A stretch of DNA of 64,000 nucleotides from Lacibacter sediminis (GCF_014168535.1 NZ_CP060007.1:2232001-2296000); one strand, 5' to 3'. Numbered from the stretch's first letter, positions 35,596 to 45,407 are shown. Made by a program: numbers and translations. The notes: generated by a model from the letters alone, not told the origin.

Positions 35596-36285
35596 ATGAA
35601 AAAGATTATAACTGCAGTTGCAATGGTTGTTTCAATCACAGGCTGTCTTACAAAAAAGGATTTAGAACCTCAACAGAAATCTACGATATACGGACAACTG
35701 TTATCGTATTCAAATAATGCGCCTATCGATAATGCAACTGTTGTATCGTCCAAGTGCGTTCAACCCGATTATCTTTTCGGCTGTAACGGCTGGGATGATA
35801 TTACGGTTCGTACATCAACTGATGGAAGTTTTAGTATACCAAAAGGGTATGAATCTAAAATATCTGCTTACAAACCTGGTTATTGGGATTTCAGAATATG
35901 GTCTAATGATAGTTACGGACAACCCGGGGAGGTTCAGTATGTAAGTAACACTGGAGGGTTAGACAAAATAGTTATAAAGCTTTTTGAAAGGGTTAGAATT
36001 AATGTTCATATAAAAAATACATCTGCAATTGCCGACTCAGTTACTGTGGCATTTTTTGCAGAAGGGGTTCATTCAAATAAATTCAAAGCTAACCCGGTTT
36101 TATTGAGGAAGGGAATCGATACTACATTTAATTACGACGCTTTTGGAAATATCAACAACCGGATTAAAATTGTAAGTGGTTATGCCGATTATTACTTTGG
36201 CTATAATGCCGTAGACTCAGCTCTGTACTCAAAAGATGTTTTCATCTCATCAGGAAACAATATCTCGCTTGATATTAATTTTTGA
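35596..36285 (+). CDS. Lipoprotein with carboxypeptidase-regulatory-like domain
   Basis: The 229-aa form starts at MKKIITAVAMVV (ATG 35596) and has lipobox SITGC. The ORF extends upstream to a TTG at 35542, which I reject because the signal would be buried. Residues ~28-115 fit a beta-sandwich: STIYGQLLSYSNNAPIDNATV, TVRTSTDGSFSIPKG and KISAYKPGYWD. This is the CarboxypepD_reg pattern often fused to TonB receptors. The remaining half is beta-rich and unassigned. It stands alone, with base composition like its neighbours. Confidence 0.75.
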   Translation: MKKIITAVAMVVSITGCLTKKDLEPQQKSTIYGQLLSYSNNAPIDNATVVSSKCVQPDYLFGCNGWDDITVRTSTDGSFSIPKGYESKISAYKPGYWDFRIWSNDSYGQPGEVQYVSNTGGLDKIVIKLFERVRINVHIKNTSAIADSVTVAFFAEGVHSNKFKANPVLLRKGIDTTFNYDAFGNINNRIKIVSGYADYYFGYNAVDSALYSKDVFISSGNNISLDINF

Positions 36286-36438
36286 TCAGGATAGCGTATT
36301 CTAAGATTAAAACACGCAATTTTTAAGCTGCTACCCTCATTTCATGCGGAGATTGGTCGTTTGCGATTAAACGTTCGTAATGAAGTTTAAGATATAATGA
36401 TCAGGCACAAGCGAGACCTTTGCGCCATAAGAGGCTCG

Positions 36439-36960
36439 TCATTTTTTGGGTATGCCAATAACGACAAGGTAGTTTTTGAAATGAAAGCTTTTGTCTGCAC
36501 GCTCTTCCTGGTAATTATTATAGCCATTCGGCAATCCGGTAAATTCCCCCGATTCGTAAGCTGCTATCCGAAATCTTTTTTCAACATACTGAAGCTTCAT
36601 TTTATTTATTTCGATTGACGTTAATGTGCCAGTCTCTTTATGGTAAAGTTTTTTATAAAGTGAAAAATCGTCAGCAGGAAAACTGCCTGTTTCATCTTTA
36701 AACGGAAGGATGATTGTGTCTGTTATAATACTGTCCTCTATTCGAAGGATTTTCATAAAATAATTACCTGAATTTCCCTTTTCATAAGTTGAATCACCGT
36801 CGAAAATCTCAACGTCCATTTTCAGTATCGTTCCAAACGGATGGTTTAATCGTTCTTTTACCATAGGATGGGGTTGGGCCATTTGGCTTTGCAATTGCGT
36901 TTTGGGGGAACATGCAAATAATGCGAATGTTGTTATGTAGACCATTATTAGTACACGCAT
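36439..36960 (-). CDS. Lipoprotein of unknown function
   Basis: The 173-aa product has a lipobox ALFAC at residues 13-17. The mature part is beta-rich and polar (FGTILKMDVEIFDGDSTY, ITDTIILPFKDE, FRIAAYESGEFTG). No recognised family or active-site motif is seen. A 150-bp gap separates it from the convergent lipoprotein at 36285. It could sense or bind an envelope ligand, but nothing in the sequence shows this. Confidence 0.65.
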   Translation of the reverse strand: MRVLIMVYITTFALFACSPKTQLQSQMAQPHPMVKERLNHPFGTILKMDVEIFDGDSTYEKGNSGNYFMKILRIEDSIITDTIILPFKDETGSFPADDFSLYKKLYHKETGTLTSIEINKMKLQYVEKRFRIAAYESGEFTGLPNGYNNYQEERADKSFHFKNYLVVIGIPKK

Positions 36961-37042
36961 TTGCTTGTTTATTTGTTAGAAAGTTAATTCATTCATTATT
37001 TGTGATGCAACTCTTGTTGAATTGTGAGGCTGGGAACAAATT

Positions 37043-37068
37043 AAAAAGGCTTCTTTTTCAAGAAGCTC
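37043..37068 (-). terminator. Rho-independent terminator of mqnE
   Basis: A 7-bp stem (37049-37055 with 37060-37066), extendable by AAAAG/CTTTT-like flanks, has loop TTTC. A CTTTTTAA run follows on the minus strand, 25 bp after the mqnE stop. Confidence 0.7.
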
Positions 37069-37092
37069 TTTCGTATCTGTCTTTGTAAATAA

Positions 37093-38271
37093 TTAATTAC
37101 TTGAAAACCCAGCTTCTTCAGCAACAGTGACTTCACTGTAATCTTTCACCACATTATACAACGTATCACGTTCAACAGGCTTGCGGTTTACTTGTTTGAT
37201 CAATGCAACAAGTTGTTCCGTTGTCATGGTTGGCGTTTGTTCTTCACTGCCGGCCATGCTGTAAATCTTTGTGGTATCATCAATAGTACCGTCAATATCA
37301 TTCACCCCAAAGCTTAACGTCATTTGAGCATTGTGACGGCCAAGCATTGGCCAGTATGCTTTAATATGCGGAAAATTATCAAGGAACAAACGTGCAATAG
37401 CATACATCTTCATGTCTTCCACAACTGTGCTTTCAGCAACATTGCTCATATCATTATCCTGGTTGCGGAACTTCAAAGGAATAAAGGTTTGAAAGCCCTT
37501 TGTTTCATCCTGCAAAGTTCTTAAACGACTCATGTGGTCAACACGATGCCAGTATTGTTCAATATGTCCGTATAACATCGTTGCATTACTATGCAGGCCA
37601 AGTTTATGAGCTGTTGCATGAATATTCAACCAGCCATCTCCATCTACTTTATCGGCACAGATCTTTTCACGGATCTCGGGATGAAAAATTTCTGCACCAC
37701 CGCCGGGAATAGAATCCAATCCATGACTGATCAATATTTTCAATCCTTCTTCTGCACTCACTTTTGCTTTACGGAACATATAATCGTATTCAACAGCAGT
37801 AAATGCTTTGATATGCAGATCAGGACGATGATCCTTAATTGCTTTCAACAGATCAGCAAAGAACTGGAGATCCATTTTCGGATGCACACCACCAACAATA
37901 TGCACTTCGGTAACAGGCACGCCATCATACTTTTTCACCATGTGCAGCATCTGATCAATGCTTAATTCCCATCCTTCATCACGCTTTGCATAAAGTTTAG
38001 AGTAAGAACAGAAATTGCAACTGAACACACATACATTGGTGGGTTCAATATGAAAGTTGCGGTTAAAGTAAGTGGTATCGCCATGCATTCGCTCACGGAC
38101 AAAATTTGCAAGTGCTCCTAAAAAGGGGAGGCTGGCTTTTTCAAACAACAACACAGCATCTTCTTCACTGATGCGTTGCTTGTTATAAATCTTATCGGCT
38201 ATCTGTTGCAGATCTTCACTGATGCGGTTGCCTTTGAGTATTGCTTCAATTCCTGTTTGCATAATTTTCAA
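37093..38271 (-). CDS. mqnE: Aminofutalosine synthase (radical SAM)
   Basis: MqnE makes aminofutalosine from the chorismate-derived precursor in the futalosine route to menaquinone. The 392-aa protein has the radical-SAM cluster motif CVFSCNFCSY (Cx3Cx2C), then EPTNVCV just before it and EVHIVGGVHPKMDL. A later ATMLYGHIEQ is shared by the MqnE/CofH group. The C-terminal GVNDIDGT is also conserved. No other mqn genes lie in the window. The start at 38271 could instead be the ATG at 38262. A 20-nt palindrome sits 20 bp upstream. Confidence 0.9.
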   Translation of the reverse strand: MKIMQTGIEAILKGNRISEDLQQIADKIYNKQRISEEDAVLLFEKASLPFLGALANFVRERMHGDTTYFNRNFHIEPTNVCVFSCNFCSYSKLYAKRDEGWELSIDQMLHMVKKYDGVPVTEVHIVGGVHPKMDLQFFADLLKAIKDHRPDLHIKAFTAVEYDYMFRKAKVSAEEGLKILISHGLDSIPGGGAEIFHPEIREKICADKVDGDGWLNIHATAHKLGLHSNATMLYGHIEQYWHRVDHMSRLRTLQDETKGFQTFIPLKFRNQDNDMSNVAESTVVEDMKMYAIARLFLDNFPHIKAYWPMLGRHNAQMTLSFGVNDIDGTIDDTTKIYSMAGSEEQTPTMTTEQLVALIKQVNRKPVERDTLYNVVKDYSEVTVAEEAGFSSN

Positions 38272-38290
38272 TCTTTTATGTTAGCGCCTT

Positions 38291-38310
38291 CGTTGGTCGC
38301 CTGACCAACG
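38291..38310. repeat. 8-bp perfect inverted repeat upstream of mqnE
   Basis: CGTTGGTC and GACCAACG flank a 4-nt centre GCCT. It lies in the mqnE leader. It could be an operator or one copy of a dispersed palindrome; a second, differently sequenced palindrome occurs in ispE. Confidence 0.55.
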
Positions 38311-38319
38311 GAACAAATT

Positions 38320-38358
38320 CAAAAAATAAAACAGCGCAACTTTTGCAAAGTTACGCTG
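38320..38358 (-). terminator. Rho-independent terminator of the M43 protease gene
   Basis: A 12-bp stem with one mismatch (38332-38343 with 38347-38358) has a 3-nt loop, followed on the minus strand by a T-rich run. It lies 44 bp after the stop at 38402. Confidence 0.8.
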
Positions 38359-38401
38359 CGATCTGTTTCAAAACTTAATGAGTTATCTGTTATCTGACAG
38401 G

Positions 38402-40678
38402 TTAATTATTGACCTTGATCACCCTGAAAATATCGGTATTTCGAGAGCGATAAACAATCTGCACTGTATAAATGCCGCTGCTCATACTGCCGAGGTCAAT
38501 TTCCTGGTAGCCCGGAGTAGGGATAGAGCCGGGTCTGCCTAGCGCAATGCGTTTCTGCCATACCAACTGGCCGACCTGATTGTACACGTTGATGTATTCA
38601 ATATTGGCAGGCGGATCATAATACTGCAATGAAAACTTTTCACGGAAAGGGTTGGGTGTGATCATGACGCCCTTTGCTTTGAGGTTAGGGTTTACATCAC
38701 GCACCACAATGTTAATATCGTCAATGTAAAGATTGTTCTCGTAGTTGGTGGTATTGCGGAATACAACCTGCATATATGGAGCAGTTGCACCGGAGAAATC
38801 GCCAAGGAAAACACTGTCTCTCCGCCATTCATTTGCATCAGGTACAAACGCCTCTTCAATAGCAATATTGCCCGTGGTGATCAGATCACGTCCCCATTTT
38901 TTATAAACAGAACGAAGTGTTTGTCCGCAATTATCTGTCACAAATATTTCCAATGTATCTGTTGGCACATCTGTCTGGAATGGATTGGTGAACATTGCTG
39001 CAGCTATCTGGAAGGTAAGAAAGGCCGAATCTTTTCCTCTCACTTCAAGAAGTGGCGAATGCATAAAATCCTGGTTACCGTTTACATCGTAATCAAAGTT
39101 GTTGATATACATCGAAGCGCTGCCCGTTTTAGCGGCGGCAGTTGTGCGTTCCCATGTAATGCTGTTATCCGGGTTCATGCGTTGCCATAAAGAAGGAGGG
39201 AAGGTTGTTGATTCAAATCCTTCTGCTAATGGTAATGTGCCAATAGGGAATACAACTCCATCAATACGTCCCGTATCATTTGTTAAGCGTTGATCGGCAT
39301 TCCCATTTGGGTTTGATGTGTACACAATCAAATTAGCATTGGTGCCGGGGCTTAAAGTCATTGGGTTCAACGTAACATCAACGGAAGCAAGTGATACGAG
39401 ATTACCTGTCCAGTTTGTAACAACAGGTGTGCCGGTCCCGAATTTTGCAGTGATCGTAAGGTTAGTGATATTATCAGTTCCTGCATTACGGATGGTTACA
39501 ACAGGTCGGTATGTATTGTTACATGCGTAAACGAAATTGATGCCATTGGTACAAGGCCCAAGTGCAGCATCAATAAACTTTACAAATTTTGCATCACGGT
39601 TAAATGTTGTTACAGGTGTGCATCCGTTTGAAGTGGCCAATGATTGCATCCATGGCACTGTTGCAAGTGTTGCTTCCATACGCAACTGTTGCTGCGTGGT
39701 GTACATCACCATTGCACGGTCATCCACATAATCCATGTAGTTCATCCACATGATGCCGGGAGCTGTTGTTTGGCAGGCGTCAACGATCACACTATCTGCG
39801 GCAGGTGCACCAAATGTGCAGTCAAATTGTGAAGGGGTATCAGCAATACCGTCATCATCGGTGCAGCTTTGTGCACCGTCGCAATTGTTGGGGCCCCAGA
39901 TATGTTCAAGATCAAAGAAGTGGCCAATTTCATGTGTGGCAGTACGGCCCTGGTTGTAAGGAGCAACTGCTGTTCCGTTTTTGCCGAATGCCTGGTAATT
40001 GTTTACAAAGCCACGTTCGTTTAACGGCACATCGGGTAAGGGTAATGAAGCGTAATATGCATAACCTAAAAAGCCGTCGGGCATTTCACACACCCAGATG
40101 TTTAAATATTTTGAAGCATCCCATGCATCGCTGCCGCCTTCACATGTAAATTTCACAGGATCTCCTTCTCCGGGTTCAGATAAAATTGTAGATGCAACAC
40201 GTACGATACCATTTGTTGCTTCGCCCTGCGGATCTCTTTTTGCTAAACAAAAACGGAGATTGCCTTTGCCATAGCGTGATTTGAATGCTGCAGGTATACG
40301 TATCGAATCAGCATTAAGACCTGCATAATCTGCGTTCAGTACATCTATTTGTGATTGGATCTGCGCATCTGTAACAAGGCTTGGATTGGCTAAAATCACA
40401 TGCACCACTACCGGAATTGTGATGATGGCATTGGTACGCAAAAGTTGATTGAATTGATTGAGTTGATCGTAACGGGCAACTACAGTTTGCCTCTTGTTCA
40501 TCATCCTTGTCTTTAATCGTGGATCTTTTTTTACAGCTTCATCAAAAAGCGTTTGGGTGCCGCAACGCTGAAAGCTGTTGGTACGTTTAGTAGCTGTTGT
40601 TTTTTGTTTTTGTGCCGATGTGTGTAAACAGCAGGTGCTTATCAATAAAAGGAAGAGAACCGGTTTGATCAACTTCAT
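38402..40678 (-). CDS. M43 (pappalysin-like) metalloprotease with T9SS sorting domain
   Basis: I start at MKLIKPVLFLLLISTC (ATG 40678), giving a signal peptide ending TSAQK; the ORF extends 19 codons further. The metzincin domain has PVVVHVI, the zinc motif HEIGHFFDLEH near residue 250, and Met-turn MNYMDYVDD. The metzincin consensus is HExxHxxGxxH. Here the Gly position is Asp, which is unusual. Beta-sandwich regions follow. The C-terminal T9SS domain is VMITPNPFREKFSLQYY to SGIYTVQIVYRS. Secreted protease; the Asp substitution could alter activity. Confidence 0.88.
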   Translation of the reverse strand: MKLIKPVLFLLLISTCCLHTSAQKQKTTATKRTNSFQRCGTQTLFDEAVKKDPRLKTRMMNKRQTVVARYDQLNQFNQLLRTNAIITIPVVVHVILANPSLVTDAQIQSQIDVLNADYAGLNADSIRIPAAFKSRYGKGNLRFCLAKRDPQGEATNGIVRVASTILSEPGEGDPVKFTCEGGSDAWDASKYLNIWVCEMPDGFLGYAYYASLPLPDVPLNERGFVNNYQAFGKNGTAVAPYNQGRTATHEIGHFFDLEHIWGPNNCDGAQSCTDDDGIADTPSQFDCTFGAPAADSVIVDACQTTAPGIMWMNYMDYVDDRAMVMYTTQQQLRMEATLATVPWMQSLATSNGCTPVTTFNRDAKFVKFIDAALGPCTNGINFVYACNNTYRPVVTIRNAGTDNITNLTITAKFGTGTPVVTNWTGNLVSLASVDVTLNPMTLSPGTNANLIVYTSNPNGNADQRLTNDTGRIDGVVFPIGTLPLAEGFESTTFPPSLWQRMNPDNSITWERTTAAAKTGSASMYINNFDYDVNGNQDFMHSPLLEVRGKDSAFLTFQIAAAMFTNPFQTDVPTDTLEIFVTDNCGQTLRSVYKKWGRDLITTGNIAIEEAFVPDANEWRRDSVFLGDFSGATAPYMQVVFRNTTNYENNLYIDDINIVVRDVNPNLKAKGVMITPNPFREKFSLQYYDPPANIEYINVYNQVGQLVWQKRIALGRPGSIPTPGYQEIDLGSMSSGIYTVQIVYRSRNTDIFRVIKVNN

Positions 40679-40860
40679 ACAGGATGTTATACTGTGAATG
40701 TACGAAGTAGCGCTCAAAAAGGTTGCTTCTGTCAAACACAGAATTTAACCGTTTGTGTAAAGTTGTACTAAATTGCCTGACTGAGTAACAGTGGGTTAGA
40801 TGTTGCAAAAACCGTTATCTTTCAAGCTAAATACAAATCCTTCAACCAAAACAGTTGTTG

Positions 40861-42126
40861 ATGAATCTTAAATCACGCCTTACGATTTTAAGTTTTTTAC
40901 AGTTCTTTATCTGGGGTATCTGGCTTATTTCATTGGGGGGCTATATGTTCGCCAATTTTAATAATCCTATTGATCCTAATCTGGGGTCCAAAGTAGGTAA
41001 CACTTACGGTACCATGGGTTGGGCATCACTCTTTATGCCTGCGTTAATTGGTATTATTGCCGATAAGTATATCCGTGCTGAGATCATGCTGGGCATCAGT
41101 CATATTATTGCTGGTGCCGGTTTGTATTATGCCAGTACTGTTACCAATGCCGGGGATATGTATTGGGCTATTTTCTTCGTAAGTTGTTTTTATATGCCAA
41201 CCATCGGTTTGAGCAACTCTGTTTCTTATTCATTATTGAGTAAACAAAACCTGGATGTACAAAAAACATTTGCCCCGATTCGTGTGTGGGGGACCGTTGG
41301 TTTTATTGTTGCGGAATGGGCGGTTGATTTGTTGGGCTGGACACAAAACAACAATCAATTTTATTTTGCAGCAGTGGCAGGTATCATTACAGGTTTGTAT
41401 TGTTTTACTCTTCCACGTATTGAAACGAGTAAATCAACAGAAAAGAAATCGTTTGCTACACGTTTGGGCTTAGATGCATTTCAATTGTTTAAAAGCCCGA
41501 TGATGACGAAGTTCTTTTTATTCGCCATGTTTTTAGGAGCTGCATTACAGATCACGAATATGTTTGGTAATCCTTTCCTTGGCGACTTTGGAAAAACAAC
41601 CGAGTATGCAGAAAGTTTTGCAGTAAAACACAGTAACATATTGATCTCTCTTTCTCAGATATCGGAAACGCTGTTTATTCTTGCTATTCCGTTTTTCCTC
41701 AAACGTTTTGGGATTAAGCAGGTAATGTTGATCAGTATGATCGCATGGGTGCTGCGGTTTGCGTTGTTTGGGTTAGGTAATCCGGGTACCGGACTTTCAT
41801 TGCTTATTCTGTCGATGATTGTGTATGGCATGGCCTTCGACTTCTTTAATATCTCCGGTTCGCTGTTTGTTGACAGAGAAGCAAAGCCGGGCATCCGTGC
41901 AAGTGCACAAGGTTTGTTTATGTTGATGACGAATGGACTTGGTGCCATTCTCGGAGGAATTTTTGCTGGACAGGTTGTTGATTATTTTACAGATGCAGCA
42001 GGAGTAAAAGACTGGCCAAGCATCTGGTACAGTTTTGCGGCTTACTCGCTTGTAATTGCGATATTATTCTTTGTTACATTCAAATACAAACACGATCCAA
42101 ATTCATTAAAATCACTAGAGCATTAA
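40861..42126 (+). CDS. Nucleoside:H+ symporter, NupG-like
   Basis: The 421-aa inner-membrane MFS protein begins MNLKSRLTILSFLQFFIWGIWL, which closely follows the NupG/XapB N-terminus. It has about twelve TMs. PTIGLSNSVSYSLL, FGPIRVWGT-like FAPIRVWGTVGFI and GASAQGLF-like IRASAQGLFMLM are the conserved segments of nucleoside porters. I start at ATG 40861 because the ORF begins with two TTG codons. It probably imports nucleosides with protons. A very strong terminator follows immediately. Confidence 0.88.
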   Translation: MNLKSRLTILSFLQFFIWGIWLISLGGYMFANFNNPIDPNLGSKVGNTYGTMGWASLFMPALIGIIADKYIRAEIMLGISHIIAGAGLYYASTVTNAGDMYWAIFFVSCFYMPTIGLSNSVSYSLLSKQNLDVQKTFAPIRVWGTVGFIVAEWAVDLLGWTQNNNQFYFAAVAGIITGLYCFTLPRIETSKSTEKKSFATRLGLDAFQLFKSPMMTKFFLFAMFLGAALQITNMFGNPFLGDFGKTTEYAESFAVKHSNILISLSQISETLFILAIPFFLKRFGIKQVMLISMIAWVLRFALFGLGNPGTGLSLLILSMIVYGMAFDFFNISGSLFVDREAKPGIRASAQGLFMLMTNGLGAILGGIFAGQVVDYFTDAAGVKDWPSIWYSFAAYSLVIAILFFVTFKYKHDPNSLKSLEH

Positions 42127-42161
42127 AAAATAAACCCCGCCATTGGCGGGGTTTATTTTTT
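42125..42161. terminator. Strong bidirectional terminator
   Basis: A perfect 17-bp stem (42125-42141 with 42145-42161), 3-nt loop ATT, with A and T runs as its outer part. It begins in the stop codon of the nucleoside porter gene and lies between it and the convergent glnS. Confidence 0.9.
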
Positions 42162-42196
42162 AATAACTGTTCATCCTTCGACTTCGCTCAGGATTG

Positions 42197-43858
42197 TTAT
42201 CCTTTCTTCACTTCTTTGGCCCACGCATCTTTCAACGTTACTGTGCGGTTGAAGATGAATTTATCTGCTGTTGAATCTTTATCTAAACAATAATATCCTT
42301 TGCGCAAAAACTGGAAACGATCAGTAAGTGTTGCTGTTTGAATAGCCGGCTCAGCATATCCTTTTACTACTGTTAATGAGTTGGGGTTGATGTATTCTTT
42401 AAAATCACCTTCTTCACTTGCCGGATTTTCTACTCTGAACAAACGGTCATACTCTCTTACTTCCACCTCAACTGCATCAGCAGCATTTACCCAATGCAGA
42501 GTTCCTTTTACACTGATGCCGCTTGTATCACTTCCGCTTTTACTTTCAGGGATATAACTGCAATGAATAGCTGCAATGGAGCCATCGTCATTCTTCACTA
42601 CTTCATCACATTTGATAATGTAAGCGCTCTTTAAACGCACCATTTGTCCGGGAGCAAGGCGGAAGTATTTTTTGGGAGCCACTTCCATAAAATCGTCTGC
42701 TTCAATCAGTATTTCACGGCTGAATGGAATCGCTCTTGCGCCGCTGTTTGGATCTTCCGGATTATTTTCTGAATGCAGTGTTTCTGTTTGTCCTTCCGGA
42801 TAATTTGTGATGATCACTTTGATGGGATTGAACACCACCATGCGTCGGTGTGCGATTCTGTTAAGATCTTCTCTAACACAAAACTCAAGTAATCCAAATT
42901 CGATCAGGTTGTCACGCTTTGCAACACCGATCTTGTCACAAAATTCACGGATACTTTCAGGTGTATATCCTCTGCGGCGTAAACCACTGATGGTGGGCAT
43001 ACGTGGATCGTCCCAACCGGTTACATGATTTTCATTCACCAACTGTAACAGTTTGCGTTTACTCATCACCGTGTAGTTCAGGTTGAGCCTCGCAAACTCA
43101 TATTGCTTTGATGGGAAGATTTCTAATTTCTCAATACACCAATCATATAATGGACGATGCGGAATAAATTCCAATGTACAGATAGAGTGTGTGATATTTT
43201 CAATAGAATCACTTTGTCCATGGGCAAAATCATACATCGGGTAAATGCACCAGGCATCGCCTGTGCGGTGATGATGTGCATGTTTGATGCGGTACATCAA
43301 CGGATCACGCATGTGCATGTTAGGTGAACTCATGTCGATCTTTGCACGCAATACTTTTTCGCCGTCTTTATATTTACCTGCACGCATGTCAGCAAACAGT
43401 TGCAGATTTTCTTCTACGCTACGATTGCTGAATTCATTGCGAACACCAGGTTGAGTAGGAGTGCCTTTTTGTTTGGCAATTTCTTCACTGCTGCTGTCAT
43501 CAACATAAGCCAATCCTTTCTCGATCAGTTTTACAGCAAAGCCATACAACTGTTCGAAATAATCAGATGCATAAAATTCATTGGCCCAGTTAAAACCCAG
43601 CCATTGAATATCTTCTTTAATACTGTCTACATATTCTGTGTCTTCCGTTACCGGATTCGTATCATCGAAACGGAGATTGGTTTTGCCGTTGTATTTAATG
43701 CCCAAGCCAAAGTTTAAGCAAATGCTTTTGGCATGACCAATGTGCAGGTAACCATTTGGTTCCGGCGGAAAACGTGTAAGGATGCTTTTGTATTTCCCAT
43801 TCTTCAGATCTTCTTCAATGATCTCTTCAATAAAATTCAGGCTTTTTTCTTCGCTCAT
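42197..43858 (-). CDS. glnS: Glutaminyl-tRNA synthetase
   Basis: The 553-aa class I synthetase has the HIGH motif in PPEPNGYLHIGHAKS, the KMSKS counterpart VMSKRKL, and GlnRS landmarks DDTNPVTEDTEYVDSI, SGLRRRGYTPE and the C-terminal beta-barrel anticodon domains. The length matches bacterial GlnRS. It charges tRNA-Gln directly. The start MSEEKSLNF is well placed. It is convergent with the nucleoside porter across a strong terminator; upstream lies a paired heptamer array. Confidence 0.97.
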   Translation of the reverse strand: MSEEKSLNFIEEIIEEDLKNGKYKSILTRFPPEPNGYLHIGHAKSICLNFGLGIKYNGKTNLRFDDTNPVTEDTEYVDSIKEDIQWLGFNWANEFYASDYFEQLYGFAVKLIEKGLAYVDDSSSEEIAKQKGTPTQPGVRNEFSNRSVEENLQLFADMRAGKYKDGEKVLRAKIDMSSPNMHMRDPLMYRIKHAHHHRTGDAWCIYPMYDFAHGQSDSIENITHSICTLEFIPHRPLYDWCIEKLEIFPSKQYEFARLNLNYTVMSKRKLLQLVNENHVTGWDDPRMPTISGLRRRGYTPESIREFCDKIGVAKRDNLIEFGLLEFCVREDLNRIAHRRMVVFNPIKVIITNYPEGQTETLHSENNPEDPNSGARAIPFSREILIEADDFMEVAPKKYFRLAPGQMVRLKSAYIIKCDEVVKNDDGSIAAIHCSYIPESKSGSDTSGISVKGTLHWVNAADAVEVEVREYDRLFRVENPASEEGDFKEYINPNSLTVVKGYAEPAIQTATLTDRFQFLRKGYYCLDKDSTADKFIFNRTVTLKDAWAKEVKKG

Positions 43859-43898
43859 GCTTTCTTCAATTGAGGTGCAAAAATAAGGGTTCTAAGGC

Positions 43899-43980
43899 AG
43901 CTGGTAGTCATAAGTAAATAGCCGGCAGTCAGTTGCCGGAACCTAAAGGGCAGCTAACGACCGGCTATCGGCTAATGACT
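43899..43980. repeat. Inverted pair of heptamer arrays between glnS and rocD
   Basis: The left array (43899-43940) has six 7-mers (for example AGCTGGT then AGTCATA). The right array (43952-43979) has four (for example GACCGGC then TATCGGC). The 20-mers at 43906-43925 and 43961-43980 are imperfect inverse complements, sharing ATAGCCGG/CCGGCTAT and AGTCAT/ATGACT. It ends 3 bp from the rocD stop. Confidence 0.75.
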
Positions 43981-43983
43981 TTG

Positions 43984-45222
43984 TTATTGAAGTATCTGCA
44001 AACTTTTACTGATGATCCCTACACATTCATGGATTTGTTCTTCGGTAATCACCAATGGTGGGGCAAAACGGATTTTATCACCATGTGTTGGCTTGGCCAG
44101 TAATCCGTTTTCTTTCATCTCCATGCAAAGATCCCATGCTGCTTCCGGATTGCTGTGTTTGATCACAATCGCATTCAACAAACCTTTACCCCGCACCAAA
44201 CTGATAAAAGGTGAATTGAGCTTTTCAATTTCAGTTCGCAACAATTGGCCGAGCTGTTCTGCACGTTCTGCCAGCTTCTCATCTTTCAGTACCTGCAAAG
44301 ACGTAATCGCAACGGCACATGCCAACGGATTACCACCATACGTACTTCCATGTTCACCGGGTTTGATCGTCATCATCACTTGATCATCAGCTAATACTGC
44401 ACTCACAGGCAATACACCACCGCTGAGAGCCTTGCCAAGAATTAAAATATCCGGACGAACATTTTCATGATCGCAGGCCAGCATTTTTCCTGTGCGACAA
44501 AGACCGGTTTGTATTTCATCTCCAATGAACAATACGTTCGCATCTGCACAATATTTTTTTGCAGTTGACAGGTAACCATCATCGGGAACAACGACACCTG
44601 CTTCACCTTGGATAGGTTCAACTAAAAATCCACACACATTTTTATCTTGTAACGCTTCGTGCAAAGCTTCCAGATCATTGTAAGAAATTACATGAAAGCC
44701 CGGCATGTAAGGTCCAAAGTTTGTGTATGATGAAGGGTCGGTACTGAATGAGATCACCGTACTTGTTCTTCCATGAAAGTTATGTGCACATACAATGATC
44801 TTCGCCCTGTTCTCTTCAACGCCTTTTACTTCATACCCCCAACGACGTGCAAGTTTGATAGCTGTTTCCACCGCTTCCACACCGGTATTCATCGGCAACA
44901 CTTTATCATAACCGAAATACTGCGTGATGTATTCTTCATACTCACCTAATAGATTATTATGAAATGCACGAGAAGTAAGTGTCAGTTTTTGTGCCTGCTC
45001 AATCAACGATGCAACAATGCGGGGGTGACAATGTCCCTGGTTAACGGCAGAGTAACCACTCAGGAAATCGTAGTAACGCTTGTCATCTACATCCCACATA
45101 AAAACACCTTCGCCACGTTTTAATACCACAGGTAATGGATGATAATTGTGAGCACCGAACTGCTCTTCTTTATCAATAAAAAATTGTGTATTAGCAGAAA
45201 CTGCTGCAATAGAAGTATGCAT
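43984..45222 (-). CDS. rocD: Ornithine aminotransferase
   Basis: This PLP-dependent class III aminotransferase converts ornithine and 2-oxoglutarate to glutamate semialdehyde and glutamate. From the chosen start [14 protein letters not shown] it is 412 aa. The ORF runs 19 codons upstream, but those residues are encoded by a heptamer array. Landmarks are [46 protein letters not shown], the PLP lysine in [12 protein letters not shown], and [14 protein letters not shown]. All are intact. No other arginine or proline genes are adjacent. Confidence 0.95.
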   Translation of the reverse strand: MHTSIAAVSANTQFFIDKEEQFGAHNYHPLPVVLKRGEGVFMWDVDDKRYYDFLSGYSAVNQGHCHPRIVASLIEQAQKLTLTSRAFHNNLLGEYEEYITQYFGYDKVLPMNTGVEAVETAIKLARRWGYEVKGVEENRAKIIVCAHNFHGRTSTVISFSTDPSSYTNFGPYMPGFHVISYNDLEALHEALQDKNVCGFLVEPIQGEAGVVVPDDGYLSTAKKYCADANVLFIGDEIQTGLCRTGKMLACDHENVRPDILILGKALSGGVLPVSAVLADDQVMMTIKPGEHGSTYGGNPLACAVAITSLQVLKDEKLAERAEQLGQLLRTEIEKLNSPFISLVRGKGLLNAIVIKHSNPEAAWDLCMEMKENGLLAKPTHGDKIRFAPPLVITEEQIHECVGIISKSLQILQ

Positions 45223-45228
45223 GGTAAG

Positions 45229-45263
45229 AAAATTAAAAATGAAGAATTGAAAATGAAAAATGC
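45229..45263. repeat. Heptamer array in the rocD leader
   Basis: Five 7-mers of the AAAAT(T/G)A type (AAAATGA at 45236 and 45250) directly precede the rocD start and create a false N-terminal extension of its ORF. Confidence 0.7.
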
Positions 45264-45407
45264 AAAAGTTGATCAGCATTGCTGATCAGAAACAGTACTG
45301 CAGAACTTAGTGGTTAAGCAGATCAAGATTTTGCTGGAGAAAGGAATGTTGCTGTTTCATTGCCTTACAAAAATACTGGCTTACTTTCATAAAATAAAAT
45401 CAGAGTT

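Noticed and set aside
39750..40149. Long ORFs antisense to the M43 protease (69-127 aa)
   Set aside because: They are frame shadows of a long high-quality gene; Cys/His/Arg-rich composition is typical of antisense reading.
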